Shown one piece after another: positions 8,716 to 16,072 of a stretch of 35,603 nucleotides of DNA. How positions within the stretch are numbered: position 1 is the stretch's first letter; each line of letters starts with the position of its first letter. Source of the stretch: CAIPBY01 sp041671305 (GTDB taxonomy: Bacteria; Patescibacteriota; Patescibacteriia; 2-01-FULL-39-33); contig JBAZBX010000006.1 in the NCBI GenBank assembly GCA_041671305.1, forward strand, positions 1 through 35,603, read 5' to 3'. Under the pieces are notes generated by a model. The model ran no database searches and was not told the DNA's origin. It was given only the letters and a program-made list of their open reading frames with translations. The translations under genes were made by a program, and so were the position numbers.

Positions 8716-10054
8716 TTTAAAAAAAATTTTAGAATGGCTGATATATCTATTTATTTTTCTCTTGCCTTGGCAGACGGTATTTATAATTCAAGAAAGATTT
8801 ATTAATGGTTATAAGTGGCAGGGAGGGACAGTGATGGTTTTTGGGACTGAAATTTTATTATGGATGATACTTATTTTACAATTTATTTTTTTAATTAAAG
8901 AGCGTAAAATTTTCAATTTTCCTGTCCGAAATGCTACGCATAACGTTACAGGCGGGCAATTATCAATTTTCAAGGCAGATAAGGGGAAGATGTTTTTTGT
9001 CATAGCAATTTGGGTATTTCTAGCTTGGTCTTTGGTTTCCATAGCTTGGTCTTGGGATAAGCAGGTTGCTTTTTTGTCCTGGTTTCATCTCCTGGAAGCC
9101 GTGGCGTTGTTTTTTGTCTTAGCAGTCAATAAAATAAATTTGAAAAATATTTGTCTGGTCGCGGTTCTGTCGGGAATAGTCCAATCCATCTTGGCGATGT
9201 GGCAGTTTGCTTCGCAAATTATCCATGCCAATAAATGGTTGGGAATATCCGAGCATCTGCCTTACCAAATAGGCGCTTATGTGGTACAAAATTCCGACGG
9301 AAGATGGTTGCGCGCTTACGGATCGTTTGCTCATCCCAATATTCTGGGAGGATTTCTGATAATATGTTTTTTCTGCGCTCTTTTTCTTTATCTCCAGCAT
9401 AAAGGTAGAATAAGAATTTTATTTTTGTCTTGCCTGTTAATTATTTCAGTGGGAATCTTTTTGAGTTTTTCGCGAGGAGCCTGGGTGGCTTTGATTATTT
9501 CATATATATTTTGGGCGGTTATGGAAGCGAGAAAGAGAATTAAAGAAAAGCAAGAAATAAGATATTTGTTTGCCTTGTCTTTGGCTCTTATTTTTATGAT
9601 TGTTTCATTGGCGATAATTTTTCAGCCATTGTTGCTCTCACGTCTTTCTGGAACAGATAGATTGGAGATAAAATCAAACACGCAAAGAGTTAATTCTCTC
9701 AAGGAGTCGTGGCAGATTATCTCAAGCCATGAATCTTTGGGTGTGGGTCTGGGAAATTATATTCCTGCGATTTATGCTGTTAAACCGAATTTGCCCGGTT
9801 GGAGTTACGAGCCGGCGCACAATGTGTATTTGCTGGTTTGGGCGGAATTAGGCGGTTTTGGTTTAATTATTTTTTTAACTATTTATGCATTAATTTTTCT
9901 GCATTCCTGGCGGAAAAATAATTATCTATTTGGGGCTTTGGTTTTGTGTTTGGGAGTTACCGGTTTGTTTGATCATTATTTCTGGACTCAATATGTCGGA
10001 CTGATTTTGTGGTGGCTGAGTTGGTCATTTTGTGTTTATTTAGATGAAATTTAA
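8708..10054 (+). CDS. O-antigen ligase/polymerase (Wzy/WaaL superfamily) membrane protein
   Basis: The product is 448 aa with about 11 hydrophobic segments. The large extracytoplasmic loop before the C-terminal helices contains NSLKESWQIISSHESLGVG and YEPAHNVYLLVWAELGGFG. The H-N-x-Y/F-L-x-x-x-x-E-L-G signature is that of the O-antigen ligase domain (Wzy_C). Proteins of this superfamily transfer or polymerise lipid-linked glycans on the outer face of the membrane. In an organism without lipopolysaccharide it would act on S-layer or capsule-type glycans; that is inference. It overlaps the upstream gene by eight bases. The groES promoter begins three bases after its stop and no terminator intervenes. 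Confidence 0.9.
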   Translation: MLNLKKILEWLIYLFIFLLPWQTVFIIQERFINGYKWQGGTVMVFGTEILLWMILILQFIFLIKERKIFNFPVRNATHNVTGGQLSIFKADKGKMFFVIAIWVFLAWSLVSIAWSWDKQVAFLSWFHLLEAVALFFVLAVNKINLKNICLVAVLSGIVQSILAMWQFASQIIHANKWLGISEHLPYQIGAYVVQNSDGRWLRAYGSFAHPNILGGFLIICFFCALFLYLQHKGRIRILFLSCLLIISVGIFLSFSRGAWVALIISYIFWAVMEARKRIKEKQEIRYLFALSLALIFMIVSLAIIFQPLLLSRLSGTDRLEIKSNTQRVNSLKESWQIISSHESLGVGLGNYIPAIYAVKPNLPGWSYEPAHNVYLLVWAELGGFGLIIFLTIYALIFLHSWRKNNYLFGALVLCLGVTGLFDHYFWTQYVGLILWWLSWSFCVYLDEI

Positions 10055-10057
10055 GCC

Positions 10058-10086
10058 TTGACATTTGTCTATAATTTGTCTAAAAT
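10058..10086 (+). promoter_or_regulatory. groESL promoter
   Basis: TTGACA (10058-10063), a 17-bp spacer and TAAAAT (10081-10086). Transcription should begin about 10093, just before the CIRCE element. Confidence 0.85.
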
Positions 10087-10101
10087 ACAAACACAATGCA
10101 A

Positions 10102-10128
10102 TTAGCACTCTGAAATATAGAGTGCTAA
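10102..10128 (+). promoter_or_regulatory. CIRCE operator (HrcA binding site)
   Basis: The perfect inverted repeat TTAGCACTC-N9-GAGTGCTAA is the canonical CIRCE element. It lies between the promoter and groES, so the chaperonin operon is under HrcA heat-shock repression. hrcA itself is not in the window. Confidence 0.97.
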
Positions 10129-10162
10129 TTAGTCCAAAAATATAATTAATAATTTTAAAACT

Positions 10163-10438
10163 ATGCAAATCAAGCCCATTGGCTTTCGCGTAGCCGTCAA
10201 AGCCATAAAAGAAGAAGAAATAACTAAGTCAGGAATAATTTTGCCCGATACTGCCAAAGAGAAAAGAGCTGAAGGCGAAATTATCGCCATTGGAACCGGT
10301 GAAAAAGTCAAAGAATTGGGACTATCCGTCGGACAGAAAGTTTTGTTTGGCAAATATGCCGGCGATGATGTAAAAATCGGCGATGAGGAAATAAAGATAT
10401 TGAATTGTGAAGATGTGTTGGCAATAATTGAAAATTAA
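10163..10438 (+). CDS. groES: Co-chaperonin GroES (Hsp10)
   Basis: The product is 91 aa, starting IKPIGFRVAVKAIKEEE. It has the mobile loop with the GIILPD motif and the conserved EGEIIAIGTG and VGQKVLFGKYAG blocks. It forms the heptameric lid of GroEL. The start is ATG 10163 with an A/T-rich, SD-less leader. groEL follows after 12 bp. The pair is controlled by the CIRCE element upstream. Confidence 0.97.
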   Translation: MQIKPIGFRVAVKAIKEEEITKSGIILPDTAKEKRAEGEIIAIGTGEKVKELGLSVGQKVLFGKYAGDDVKIGDEEIKILNCEDVLAIIEN

Positions 10439-10450
10439 TTTATAAAAAAT

Positions 10451-12091
10451 ATGGCAAAACAAATATTATTTAATGAAGAGGCCAGAACAAAATTAAAAAA
10501 CGGTGTGGATAAATTAGCCAATGCCGTAAAAGTTACTCTTGGGCCCAAGGGCAGGAATGTCGTTTTGGACAAAGGTTATGGCGCTCCTCAAATTGTAAAT
10601 GATGGCGTAACTATCGCCAAGGAAATTGAATTAGAAGATAAATTTGAAAATTTGGGAGCAGAATTGATCAAGGAAGTGGCCAGCAAAACCAACGATGTGG
10701 CTGGCGATGGCACGACTACCGCTACTGTTCTTGCTCAGGCGATTGTGACTGAAGGACTCAAAAATGTCACGGCTGGATCCAATCCCATAATTATCAAAAA
10801 TGGAATTGACAAAGGTGTGAGGGCATTGGTAAGTGAATTAAAAAATATTTCCAAACCGATTTCTTCCAAAGAAGAGAAGCAACAGGTCGCTTCCATTTCT
10901 GCCAATGATAATGTGGTCGGACAAATCATTGCCGAAGCTCTTGAGGAAGTCGGCAACGATGGCGTAATTACCGTAGAAGAAGGACAAACATTTGGCATTG
11001 AAAAGGAAATCGTCAAAGGCATGCAATTTGATAAGGGATACGTCTCGCATTATATGGTGACCAATACCGAGAGAATGGAAGCGGAATACGCCAACGTGTC
11101 CATTTTGATTACGGACAAGAAAATTTCTTCAGTCGCTACTATTTTGCCATTGCTGGAAAAAATGGCTCAGAGTGGCAAGAAGGATTTGGTTATCATCGCT
11201 GAGGATATTGACGGCGAGGCTTTGGCTACTTTGGTGGTAAATAAAATTAGAGGCGCTTTCAATGTTTTGGCTGTCAAAGCTCCTGGGTTTGGCGATAGAA
11301 GAAAAGAAATGTTGCAGGATATCGCGGTTGTAACTGGTGCCACGGTTATCTCTGAAGAAATCGGATTGAAATTGGAAAATGCGGAAATGGAATCACTGGG
11401 GTCAGCTGGTAAAGTCATCGCCACCAAAGAAAATACCACCATTGTGGACGGTGATGGCGACAAGGAAGCGCTAGAGAAAAGGATTGCTCAAATAAATAAA
11501 GAGTTGGAATTGTCTGATTCTGATTTTGATAAAGAAAAGTTGAAAGAAAGATTGGCTAAGCTAGTCGGCGGTGTGGCTATAATCAAAGTCGGCGCTGCTA
11601 CGGAAACTGAAATGAAAGAGAAGAAGCTTAGAATTGAAGACGCTCTCTCTGCTACCAAGGCTGCCATTGAAGAAGGTATTGTGGTTGGTGGCGGTGTGGC
11701 TCTGATCAGAGTGGCCAAGGCTCTAAATGACGTAGAGGCGACTGGTGATGAAAAAATCGGTATTGAGATTTTGAAATTAGCCATTGAGGAACCGCTTAAG
11801 CAGATTGCTCAGAATGCCGGATATAATGGCGCGGTCGTGGTTGAAGAAGTGAAAAAACTCCAAGGCAACGAAGGATTCAATGCTTTGACCGGTGAGTATG
11901 AAGATTTAGTTGCCAAAGGCGTGGTAGATCCAACCAAAGTAACTAGAAGTGCGCTTCAGAATGCGGCTTCTGCTTCCAGTATGATTCTGACCACTGAGTG
12001 TGCTATTGCTGATTTGCCAGCCAAGGACGATGGACATGATCATGGTGCAGGCATGCCAGGAGGCATGGGCGGATATGGTGGAATGATGTAA
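10451..12091 (+). CDS. groEL: Chaperonin GroEL (Hsp60)
   Basis: The product is 546 aa. All chaperonin landmarks are present: VTLGPKGRNVVLDKGYGAP, the ATPase motif NDVAGDGTTTATVLAQ with its catalytic Asp, VAGDGT/KAPGFGDRRKEML, GGGVALIR, and the glycine-methionine-rich tail GAGMPGGMGGYGGMM. With GroES it folds cytosolic proteins in an ATP-driven double ring. No SD precedes ATG 10451. It ends the operon and is followed by a strong terminator. Confidence 0.98.
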   Translation: MAKQILFNEEARTKLKNGVDKLANAVKVTLGPKGRNVVLDKGYGAPQIVNDGVTIAKEIELEDKFENLGAELIKEVASKTNDVAGDGTTTATVLAQAIVTEGLKNVTAGSNPIIIKNGIDKGVRALVSELKNISKPISSKEEKQQVASISANDNVVGQIIAEALEEVGNDGVITVEEGQTFGIEKEIVKGMQFDKGYVSHYMVTNTERMEAEYANVSILITDKKISSVATILPLLEKMAQSGKKDLVIIAEDIDGEALATLVVNKIRGAFNVLAVKAPGFGDRRKEMLQDIAVVTGATVISEEIGLKLENAEMESLGSAGKVIATKENTTIVDGDGDKEALEKRIAQINKELELSDSDFDKEKLKERLAKLVGGVAIIKVGAATETEMKEKKLRIEDALSATKAAIEEGIVVGGGVALIRVAKALNDVEATGDEKIGIEILKLAIEEPLKQIAQNAGYNGAVVVEEVKKLQGNEGFNALTGEYEDLVAKGVVDPTKVTRSALQNAASASSMILTTECAIADLPAKDDGHDHGAGMPGGMGGYGGMM

Positions 12092-12114
12092 ACTGCGAAT
12101 TTAGATATGGAAGA

Positions 12115-12152
12115 CCTCCCCGACGTGATGTCAGGGAGGCCTTTTGTTTTTT
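12115..12152 (+). terminator. Terminator of groESL
   Basis: The stem CCTCCC / GGGAGG, with an inner GAC/GTC pairing, is followed by CCTTTTGTTTTTT, 24 nt after the groEL stop. Confidence 0.9.
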
Positions 12153-12179
12153 AATCTTTTCTTCTTAAATTAAATGCGG

Positions 12180-12185
12180 TATAAT
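12180..12185 (+). promoter_or_regulatory. -10 element placing the transcript start at the ATG (leaderless)
   Basis: A perfect TATAAT ends six bases before ATG 12192, so the transcript should start at or next to the start codon. No good -35 is present at the usual spacing. Confidence 0.65.
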
Positions 12186-12191
12186 CTATTC

Positions 12192-12623
12192 ATGGAAAAT
12201 TCAAATATTTCCCGTAGATGGGAACCAATTGATTTCACGGTTTATTTCCGTTTTACCTGGCTTATCGCCGTTATGGCAATTATTGTAGAGATTGCTGTTC
12301 GTTTGTTGGGCAATAAATTAGGAGCGGGAATATTTTATGATCAGAAAGAAATCGTCGCCTGGATAATCAGGATTATTTTCTTTGCCATTATCGGTTGGAG
12401 GACTACCAAGGTATTCGGCGAAATTATAATGGTCGGCGCTATTTCAGGATCTATCGCAGGATTTATAATCGGCTTGGTTATTTCGTTGTATAGATTTGGA
12501 GAGGGTTTTGCGGTTTGGAAGCTTTTTAATGTTTTTACGGAAACTATATCTGGTGTTGTGGTTGGAGCGGTGATTTCCATGTTGGCAGTGTATATAATTT
12601 CAAAAATTCACCCCGTTAAATAA
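12192..12623 (+). CDS. Small integral membrane protein, unknown function
   Basis: The product is 143 aa with four hydrophobic segments. The third is a glycine-rich helix (IIMVGAISGSIAGFIIGLVI) and the fourth is SGVVVGAVISMLAVYII. No catalytic motif is visible. The start at 12192 (MENSNISRR) is preferred over an ATG six codons upstream because the TATAAT at 12180-12185 would lie inside the longer reading. This makes the mRNA leaderless. The family is not recognised. It stands alone between the groEL terminator and the DUF4870 gene. Confidence 0.75.
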   Translation: MENSNISRRWEPIDFTVYFRFTWLIAVMAIIVEIAVRLLGNKLGAGIFYDQKEIVAWIIRIIFFAIIGWRTTKVFGEIIMVGAISGSIAGFIIGLVISLYRFGEGFAVWKLFNVFTETISGVVVGAVISMLAVYIISKIHPVK

Positions 12624-12696
12624 TTTAACAAAAAAAATCAAGAATTAATATCAAATTTAATTGATTATTGTATCTTGATTATTGATTATTAAACAT

Positions 12697-13017
12697 ATGA
12701 CAAAACAAATTGATACTTCAGAAGAAAAAATTTGGAGCGCAGTTAGTTATTTGTGGATTCTTAGTTTAGTGGCCTTGGCTGCTAGAAAAGACAATGAATT
12801 TATAAAATTCCATGCCAGTCAGGGAGCATTGCTTTTTGTTGCCTCTTTGATCTTGATGTTTATTCCCGTCGTAGGTTGGTTAATTAATTTGCTTATTGGC
12901 GTTTTGGCTATCATCGGCATTGTAAAAGCTTTACAGGGAGAAAAGTGGGAATTACCACTCGTGGCTGATATGGCTCAGAAATTCGGAGATTGGATTATAA
13001 AGACGGTAAAATTATGA
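12697..13017 (+). CDS. DUF4870-type (Tic20-like) small membrane protein
   Basis: The product is 106 aa with three hydrophobic stretches. The pattern EEKIWSAVSYLWILSLVAL, then IKFHASQGALLFVASLI, then VGWLINLLIGVLAIIGIVKA is characteristic of the DUF4870/Tic20-like family (note FHASQG). Its function is unknown. The start is ATG 12697; a TTG five codons upstream is not needed. Its stop TGA overlaps the pyruvate kinase start as ATGA, so the two genes are co-translated. Direct repeats of TTGATTATTG lie just upstream at 12661-12690. Confidence 0.85.
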   Translation: MTKQIDTSEEKIWSAVSYLWILSLVALAARKDNEFIKFHASQGALLFVASLILMFIPVVGWLINLLIGVLAIIGIVKALQGEKWELPLVADMAQKFGDWIIKTVKL

Positions 13018-14498
13018 AACATACCAAAATAGTTGCTACCATCGGGCCGGCTTCTCAGGAGAAACCGATGATGGAAAAAATGATTAAAGCGGGCATGAAT
13101 GTGGCTCGGCTTAACTTTTCTCATGGAACTTATAAACATCATAGCATGTTGATTCGTAATTTTCGTTCTGTTTCGGCTAAGTTGGGAGTAAAGACGGCCA
13201 TTATCCAGGATTTACAAGGTCCGAGAATTCGTATCGGCGATTTGCCGGCTCAGGGCATCAAGGTTGGGACTAACTCTGAAGTCGCTTTGATTATTGAAGA
13301 AGAGTATTCGGCCAAGAAGAAATCAGATTTTATCCAGATACCGATACAGTATCCCCAGTTGTGCAGAGATTTGAAGGCAGGAGATCAGATTTTGATTGAT
13401 GACGCCACAATAGAGCTCAAGGTAACAAGAATTAATAATAAAATCATATATTGCAAAGTGGTAACTCCGGGAATTATCAAGTCGCACAAGGGAATGAATT
13501 TTCCAGGGAGTCTGATTAAGTGTCCTCCCATTACCAAAAAAGATTTGCAGGATGTGGAATTCGGCATCAAAAGTAATGTGGATTTTGTGGCCATGTCCTT
13601 TGTCAAAGAAGCCAGCGAGGTCGTAAATTTGAGGAAGAAAATACTCGCTTTGGAAAAGAAATATCATACTGAAGAAAAATTTAATTTTGATAAGCGCGCC
13701 AAGAGCCGAGTGCATACTAGAATTATCGCCAAAATTGAAAGGAGAGAAGCCATAGAAAATTTGGATTCTATTTTGGAAGAGGTTGACGCTATTATGGTAG
13801 CGCGTGGTGATTTGGGAATAGAAATGCCATTTGAGGAATTGCCTTTGATGCAGAAGAATATAATTGAGAAATGCAGGAAAGTAGGCAAGCCGGTAATTGT
13901 GGCGACGCAGATGTTGGATTCTATGATTAGAAATCCTTTGCCGACCAGAGCGGAAGTTTCCGACGTGGCCAATGCCGTCCTTGATGGCACAGATGCCATT
14001 ATGCTTTCGGGCGAGAGCGCTAGTGGCAAGTACCCTCTCAAGGCGATTCAGGTTATGACAAAAATCGCGGAAGAAATGGAAGGAAGAGAAATCGCCGAGG
14101 CGGAGAAGGATGAAAAAAAATTCAAAAATTCCAATTCCATTAATCAGATCATTAGTTATATCGCTCAAGATTTGGCTGAGGACGTGGATAATGCAACGCT
14201 CATTGTTTGCGCGACAGTTTCGGGCTATACGGCCAAAAATATTTGCCGATTAAGGCCGGGCATTCCTATAGTAGCGCTTACGCCGTCCAAGAAGACTTTG
14301 AATCAGCTTGCTTTGAGTTGGGGTGTAAATGGTTATTTTATGCCTTTTGATGCTTCGTTTGATGATTTGCTTTTGAAAATCAAGAAACTTTTGGTCAAGA
14401 ATAAATTAGCCAAAAAAGGTGATTTGTCGGTGATTGTGGCCGGATATCCGTTTAGTTATAAGAGTCAGTCTAATCTGATTAAGGTTGAAATGGTGTAA
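13014..14498 (+). CDS. pyk: Pyruvate kinase
   Basis: The product is 494 aa. It begins KHTKIVATIGPASQEKPMM and has the substrate/metal motif NVARLNFSHGTY, the catalytic region MVARGDLGIEMPFEELP, and QMLDSMIRNPLPTRAEVSDV followed by AIMLSGESASGKYP. A C-terminal regulatory domain is present (about 370-494). It converts phosphoenolpyruvate and ADP to pyruvate and ATP in the last step of glycolysis. The start overlaps the stop of the DUF4870 gene by four bases. gpmI, the previous glycolytic step but one, lies at 17460. Confidence 0.97.
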   Translation: MKHTKIVATIGPASQEKPMMEKMIKAGMNVARLNFSHGTYKHHSMLIRNFRSVSAKLGVKTAIIQDLQGPRIRIGDLPAQGIKVGTNSEVALIIEEEYSAKKKSDFIQIPIQYPQLCRDLKAGDQILIDDATIELKVTRINNKIIYCKVVTPGIIKSHKGMNFPGSLIKCPPITKKDLQDVEFGIKSNVDFVAMSFVKEASEVVNLRKKILALEKKYHTEEKFNFDKRAKSRVHTRIIAKIERREAIENLDSILEEVDAIMVARGDLGIEMPFEELPLMQKNIIEKCRKVGKPVIVATQMLDSMIRNPLPTRAEVSDVANAVLDGTDAIMLSGESASGKYPLKAIQVMTKIAEEMEGREIAEAEKDEKKFKNSNSINQIISYIAQDLAEDVDNATLIVCATVSGYTAKNICRLRPGIPIVALTPSKKTLNQLALSWGVNGYFMPFDASFDDLLLKIKKLLVKNKLAKKGDLSVIVAGYPFSYKSQSNLIKVEMV

Positions 14499-14513
14499 AA
14501 TGATAAAAATATT

Positions 14514-14537
14514 ATTCCTGCGTAGGCGGGAATGACA
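14514..14537. repeat. REP/MITE-like palindrome, copy 1
   Basis: ATTCCTGCGTAGGCGGGAAT followed by GACA. This class of imperfect palindrome ending in GGAATGACA is found dispersed in many bacterial genomes. A related element lies at 17302-17339. Confidence 0.6.
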
Positions 14538-14541
14538 ATGC

Positions 14542-14578
14542 AAAATAGCTGTAATTTATCTAATTATAGCTATTTTTT
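14542..14578 (+). terminator. Terminator of the DUF4870-pyk operon
   Basis: The A/T-rich hairpin AAAATAGCT / AGCTATTTT, extended by TAAT/ATTA, is followed by a T run. Confidence 0.75.
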
Positions 14579-14588
14579 ATTTACGCCT

Positions 14589-14617
14589 TTGACAAATAGC
14601 TGAATTAATGGTAGTAT
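14589..14617 (+). promoter_or_regulatory. Promoter of the small SD-led gene at 14686
   Basis: TTGACA (14589-14594), a 17-bp spacer and TAGTAT (14612-14617). The leader carries a hairpin, TCCGGAA-tgg-TTCTGGA. Confidence 0.75.
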
Positions 14618-14685
14618 GAGGTATTGCGTCCGGAATGGTTCTGGATAGCGATAGAAGGTTAGGAATGTGAACTGGAGGATGTCGT

Positions 14686-14955
14686 ATGTCTTCGTCGTTG
14701 CAGATGTCGGGTAGCTGTCGTTTGGGGTATTGGGATTTCGCTGGGAAATATTGTCGGCAGACGATTTTTCTGGCCGAATTGGAGAAAACCATTCATATGC
14801 TGAAAGTGGAGGGTTGCTCCAAATTTCGTGTTTCGCAGATTCGCTCTTCACGCGTCTTGCGGATTCGCTCTTCGAGGAAGTATCGTGGACGCGTTCAAGT
14901 CCAGCAGGTACAGCAAGAGGTGGAGAAGGCGAATCGTTGCGCCATCGCCGCCTGA
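14686..14955 (+). CDS. Small basic protein of unknown function (possible mRNA or ncRNA unit)
   Basis: The product is 89 aa and matches no family I recognise. A GGAGG SD lies seven bases before ATG 14686, and the unit has a consensus promoter and a terminator, so it is expressed as a monocistron. The protein has a short internal repeat (QIRSSRVLRIRSSRKY, encoded by a tandem GATTCGCTCTTC repeat near 14839-14875), then a Gln/Glu-rich segment (RVQVQQVQQEVEKA). The coding quality is modest and an overlapping frame (14730-15053) is also open. A noncoding RNA of about 390 nt remains an alternative, though known RNAs of that size (RNase P, tmRNA) show no motif here. Its GC content is above that of its neighbours. 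Confidence 0.5.
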   Translation: MSSSLQMSGSCRLGYWDFAGKYCRQTIFLAELEKTIHMLKVEGCSKFRVSQIRSSRVLRIRSSRKYRGRVQVQQVQQEVEKANRCAIAA

Positions 14956-14984
14956 TCGCGCTCAGGCTTGTCACAATTTTCTGC

Positions 14985-15022
14985 CCGCCCTCTAATCGTT
15001 TCTGGGGGCGGCGCTTTTTTTT
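14985..15022 (+). terminator. Terminator of the 14686 unit
   Basis: The stem CCGCCC / GGGCGG with a 15-base loop is followed by a run of eight T. It lies immediately before the lgt promoter. Confidence 0.82.
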
Positions 15023-15037
15023 ATCTCAATTTTTCGT

Positions 15038-15043
15038 TATAAT
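15038..15043 (+). promoter_or_regulatory. -10 element of lgt (leaderless mRNA)
   Basis: A perfect TATAAT lies six bases before ATG 15050. The -35 position (15015-15020) is occupied by the T run of the preceding terminator. Confidence 0.65.
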
Positions 15044-15049
15044 CAAAAC

Positions 15050-15847
15050 ATGAATTTTCTACATAACTTTTTACCACAGCCTATATTTTTTGAGTGGGGA
15101 TTTATCACGGTCAGATTTTATGGCTTAATTATCGCCATCGCTTTGGTGGTATGCTTTTCAGTCGCTTTGTATCTGGCGCGAAAGCGGAATATGGATTGGG
15201 ACGATCTTTATGACCTGGCGTTTTGGCTAGCTTTGAGTGGAATTATCGGCGCCAGGTTGTATGATGTTTTTTTGATTGAATGGAATTATTTTGGCAGCCA
15301 TCCCTGGGAAATACTGGCAATTTGGCATGGCGGACTGGCCATTCATGGCGCCATAATCGGCGGAGTGATTTCTTTGATTGTTTGGTGCCAGATAAAAAAG
15401 AAATCTTTTTGGCAATTTGCCGGATTGTTATTTACGGTTTTGCCTTTAGGTCAAGCCATAGGTCGCTGGGGTAATTATTTTAATCAGGAATTATTCGGCG
15501 GTCCGACCACGCTTTCGTGGGGCATTCCTATCGCCATAGCCAATAGACCGGAGCAGTATTTGAATTATCAATACTTTCAGCCGGCTTTCTTGTATGAATC
15601 TATTTTGAATTTAATTTTGTTTTTTACTTTACTTTGGCTATACAAAAAAAATCGCCGTCCTGGCGAAATAATTTTCGGCTATCTCATGGGTTATGCCGTG
15701 ATAAGGTTCTTGATGGAATTTATCAGAATTGATGTGACTTCTTTGGTCTTTGGAATGAGATTGCCTCAGTTGGTGAGTGCGGTGGTTTTTGTGGTTTGTG
15801 CGGGAGTCTATTGTCACTTTTCTTTTTTTAGTAAAAAGAAAAGCTGA
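15050..15847 (+). CDS. lgt: Prolipoprotein diacylglyceryl transferase
   Basis: The product is 265 aa with seven hydrophobic segments. The Lgt signature GRWGNYFNQELFGGPT and the catalytic HGGLAIHG are both present. It transfers diacylglycerol from phosphatidylglycerol to the lipobox Cys of prolipoproteins in the cytoplasmic membrane. The lipoprotein at 2122 is a candidate substrate. The mRNA appears leaderless. The 3' end (FSFFSKKKS) encodes the hairpin TTTTCTTTTT/AAAAAGAAAA, which may act as its terminator and is also one arm of a larger inverted repeat reaching 16064. Confidence 0.96.
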   Translation: MNFLHNFLPQPIFFEWGFITVRFYGLIIAIALVVCFSVALYLARKRNMDWDDLYDLAFWLALSGIIGARLYDVFLIEWNYFGSHPWEILAIWHGGLAIHGAIIGGVISLIVWCQIKKKSFWQFAGLLFTVLPLGQAIGRWGNYFNQELFGGPTTLSWGIPIAIANRPEQYLNYQYFQPAFLYESILNLILFFTLLWLYKKNRRPGEIIFGYLMGYAVIRFLMEFIRIDVTSLVFGMRLPQLVSAVVFVVCAGVYCHFSFFSKKKS

Positions 15848-16064
15848 CACAAAAGAAAAAAGCGCTCACTTTAAAAAATCATGGCTAGATTTTCCCTGCA
15901 TTCGCTAGGCCACATGCGCCACTGCTGTGGCTATATGTTGGCCTTTAACGCTCATGCCTAGGGAAAATCAGCACCCGCCCGAACGTACCGTTCGGTACGG
16001 GCGGGCAAGATTTTTAGCGTTCGCAGGAATGCGGGTGCGGAATATTAAAAAAGAAAAGTGACAA
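15811..16064. repeat. Nested inverted-repeat cluster between convergent genes
   Basis: The 225-bp gap between lgt and the SIS isomerase carries three nested structures. An outer pair is TTGTCACTTTTCTTTTTT (15811-15828, inside lgt) and its complement at 16047-16064, with 18 matching bases. A long imperfect hairpin starts at GATTTTCCCT (15888-15897) and closes with AGGGAAAATC (15960-15969), with further GCAT/ATGC and GGCC pairings inside. A GC-rich hairpin pairs GCACCCGC (15971-15978) with GCGGGTGC (16031-16038) and contains CCCGCCCG/CGGGCGGG (15974-16005). It could be a MITE-like insertion, a bidirectional terminator array or a structured RNA. Confidence 0.7.
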
Positions 16065-16072
16065 ATATCAAA

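Noticed and set aside
13323..14168. 281-codon minus-strand frame antisense to pyruvate kinase
   Set aside because: It is a shadow of the pyk codons; no start signal, no recognisable domain, and pyk is certain.
14570..14974. 134-codon minus-strand frame
   Set aside because: It runs through the terminator and promoter of the plus-strand unit, has no SD, and its composition looks noncoding.
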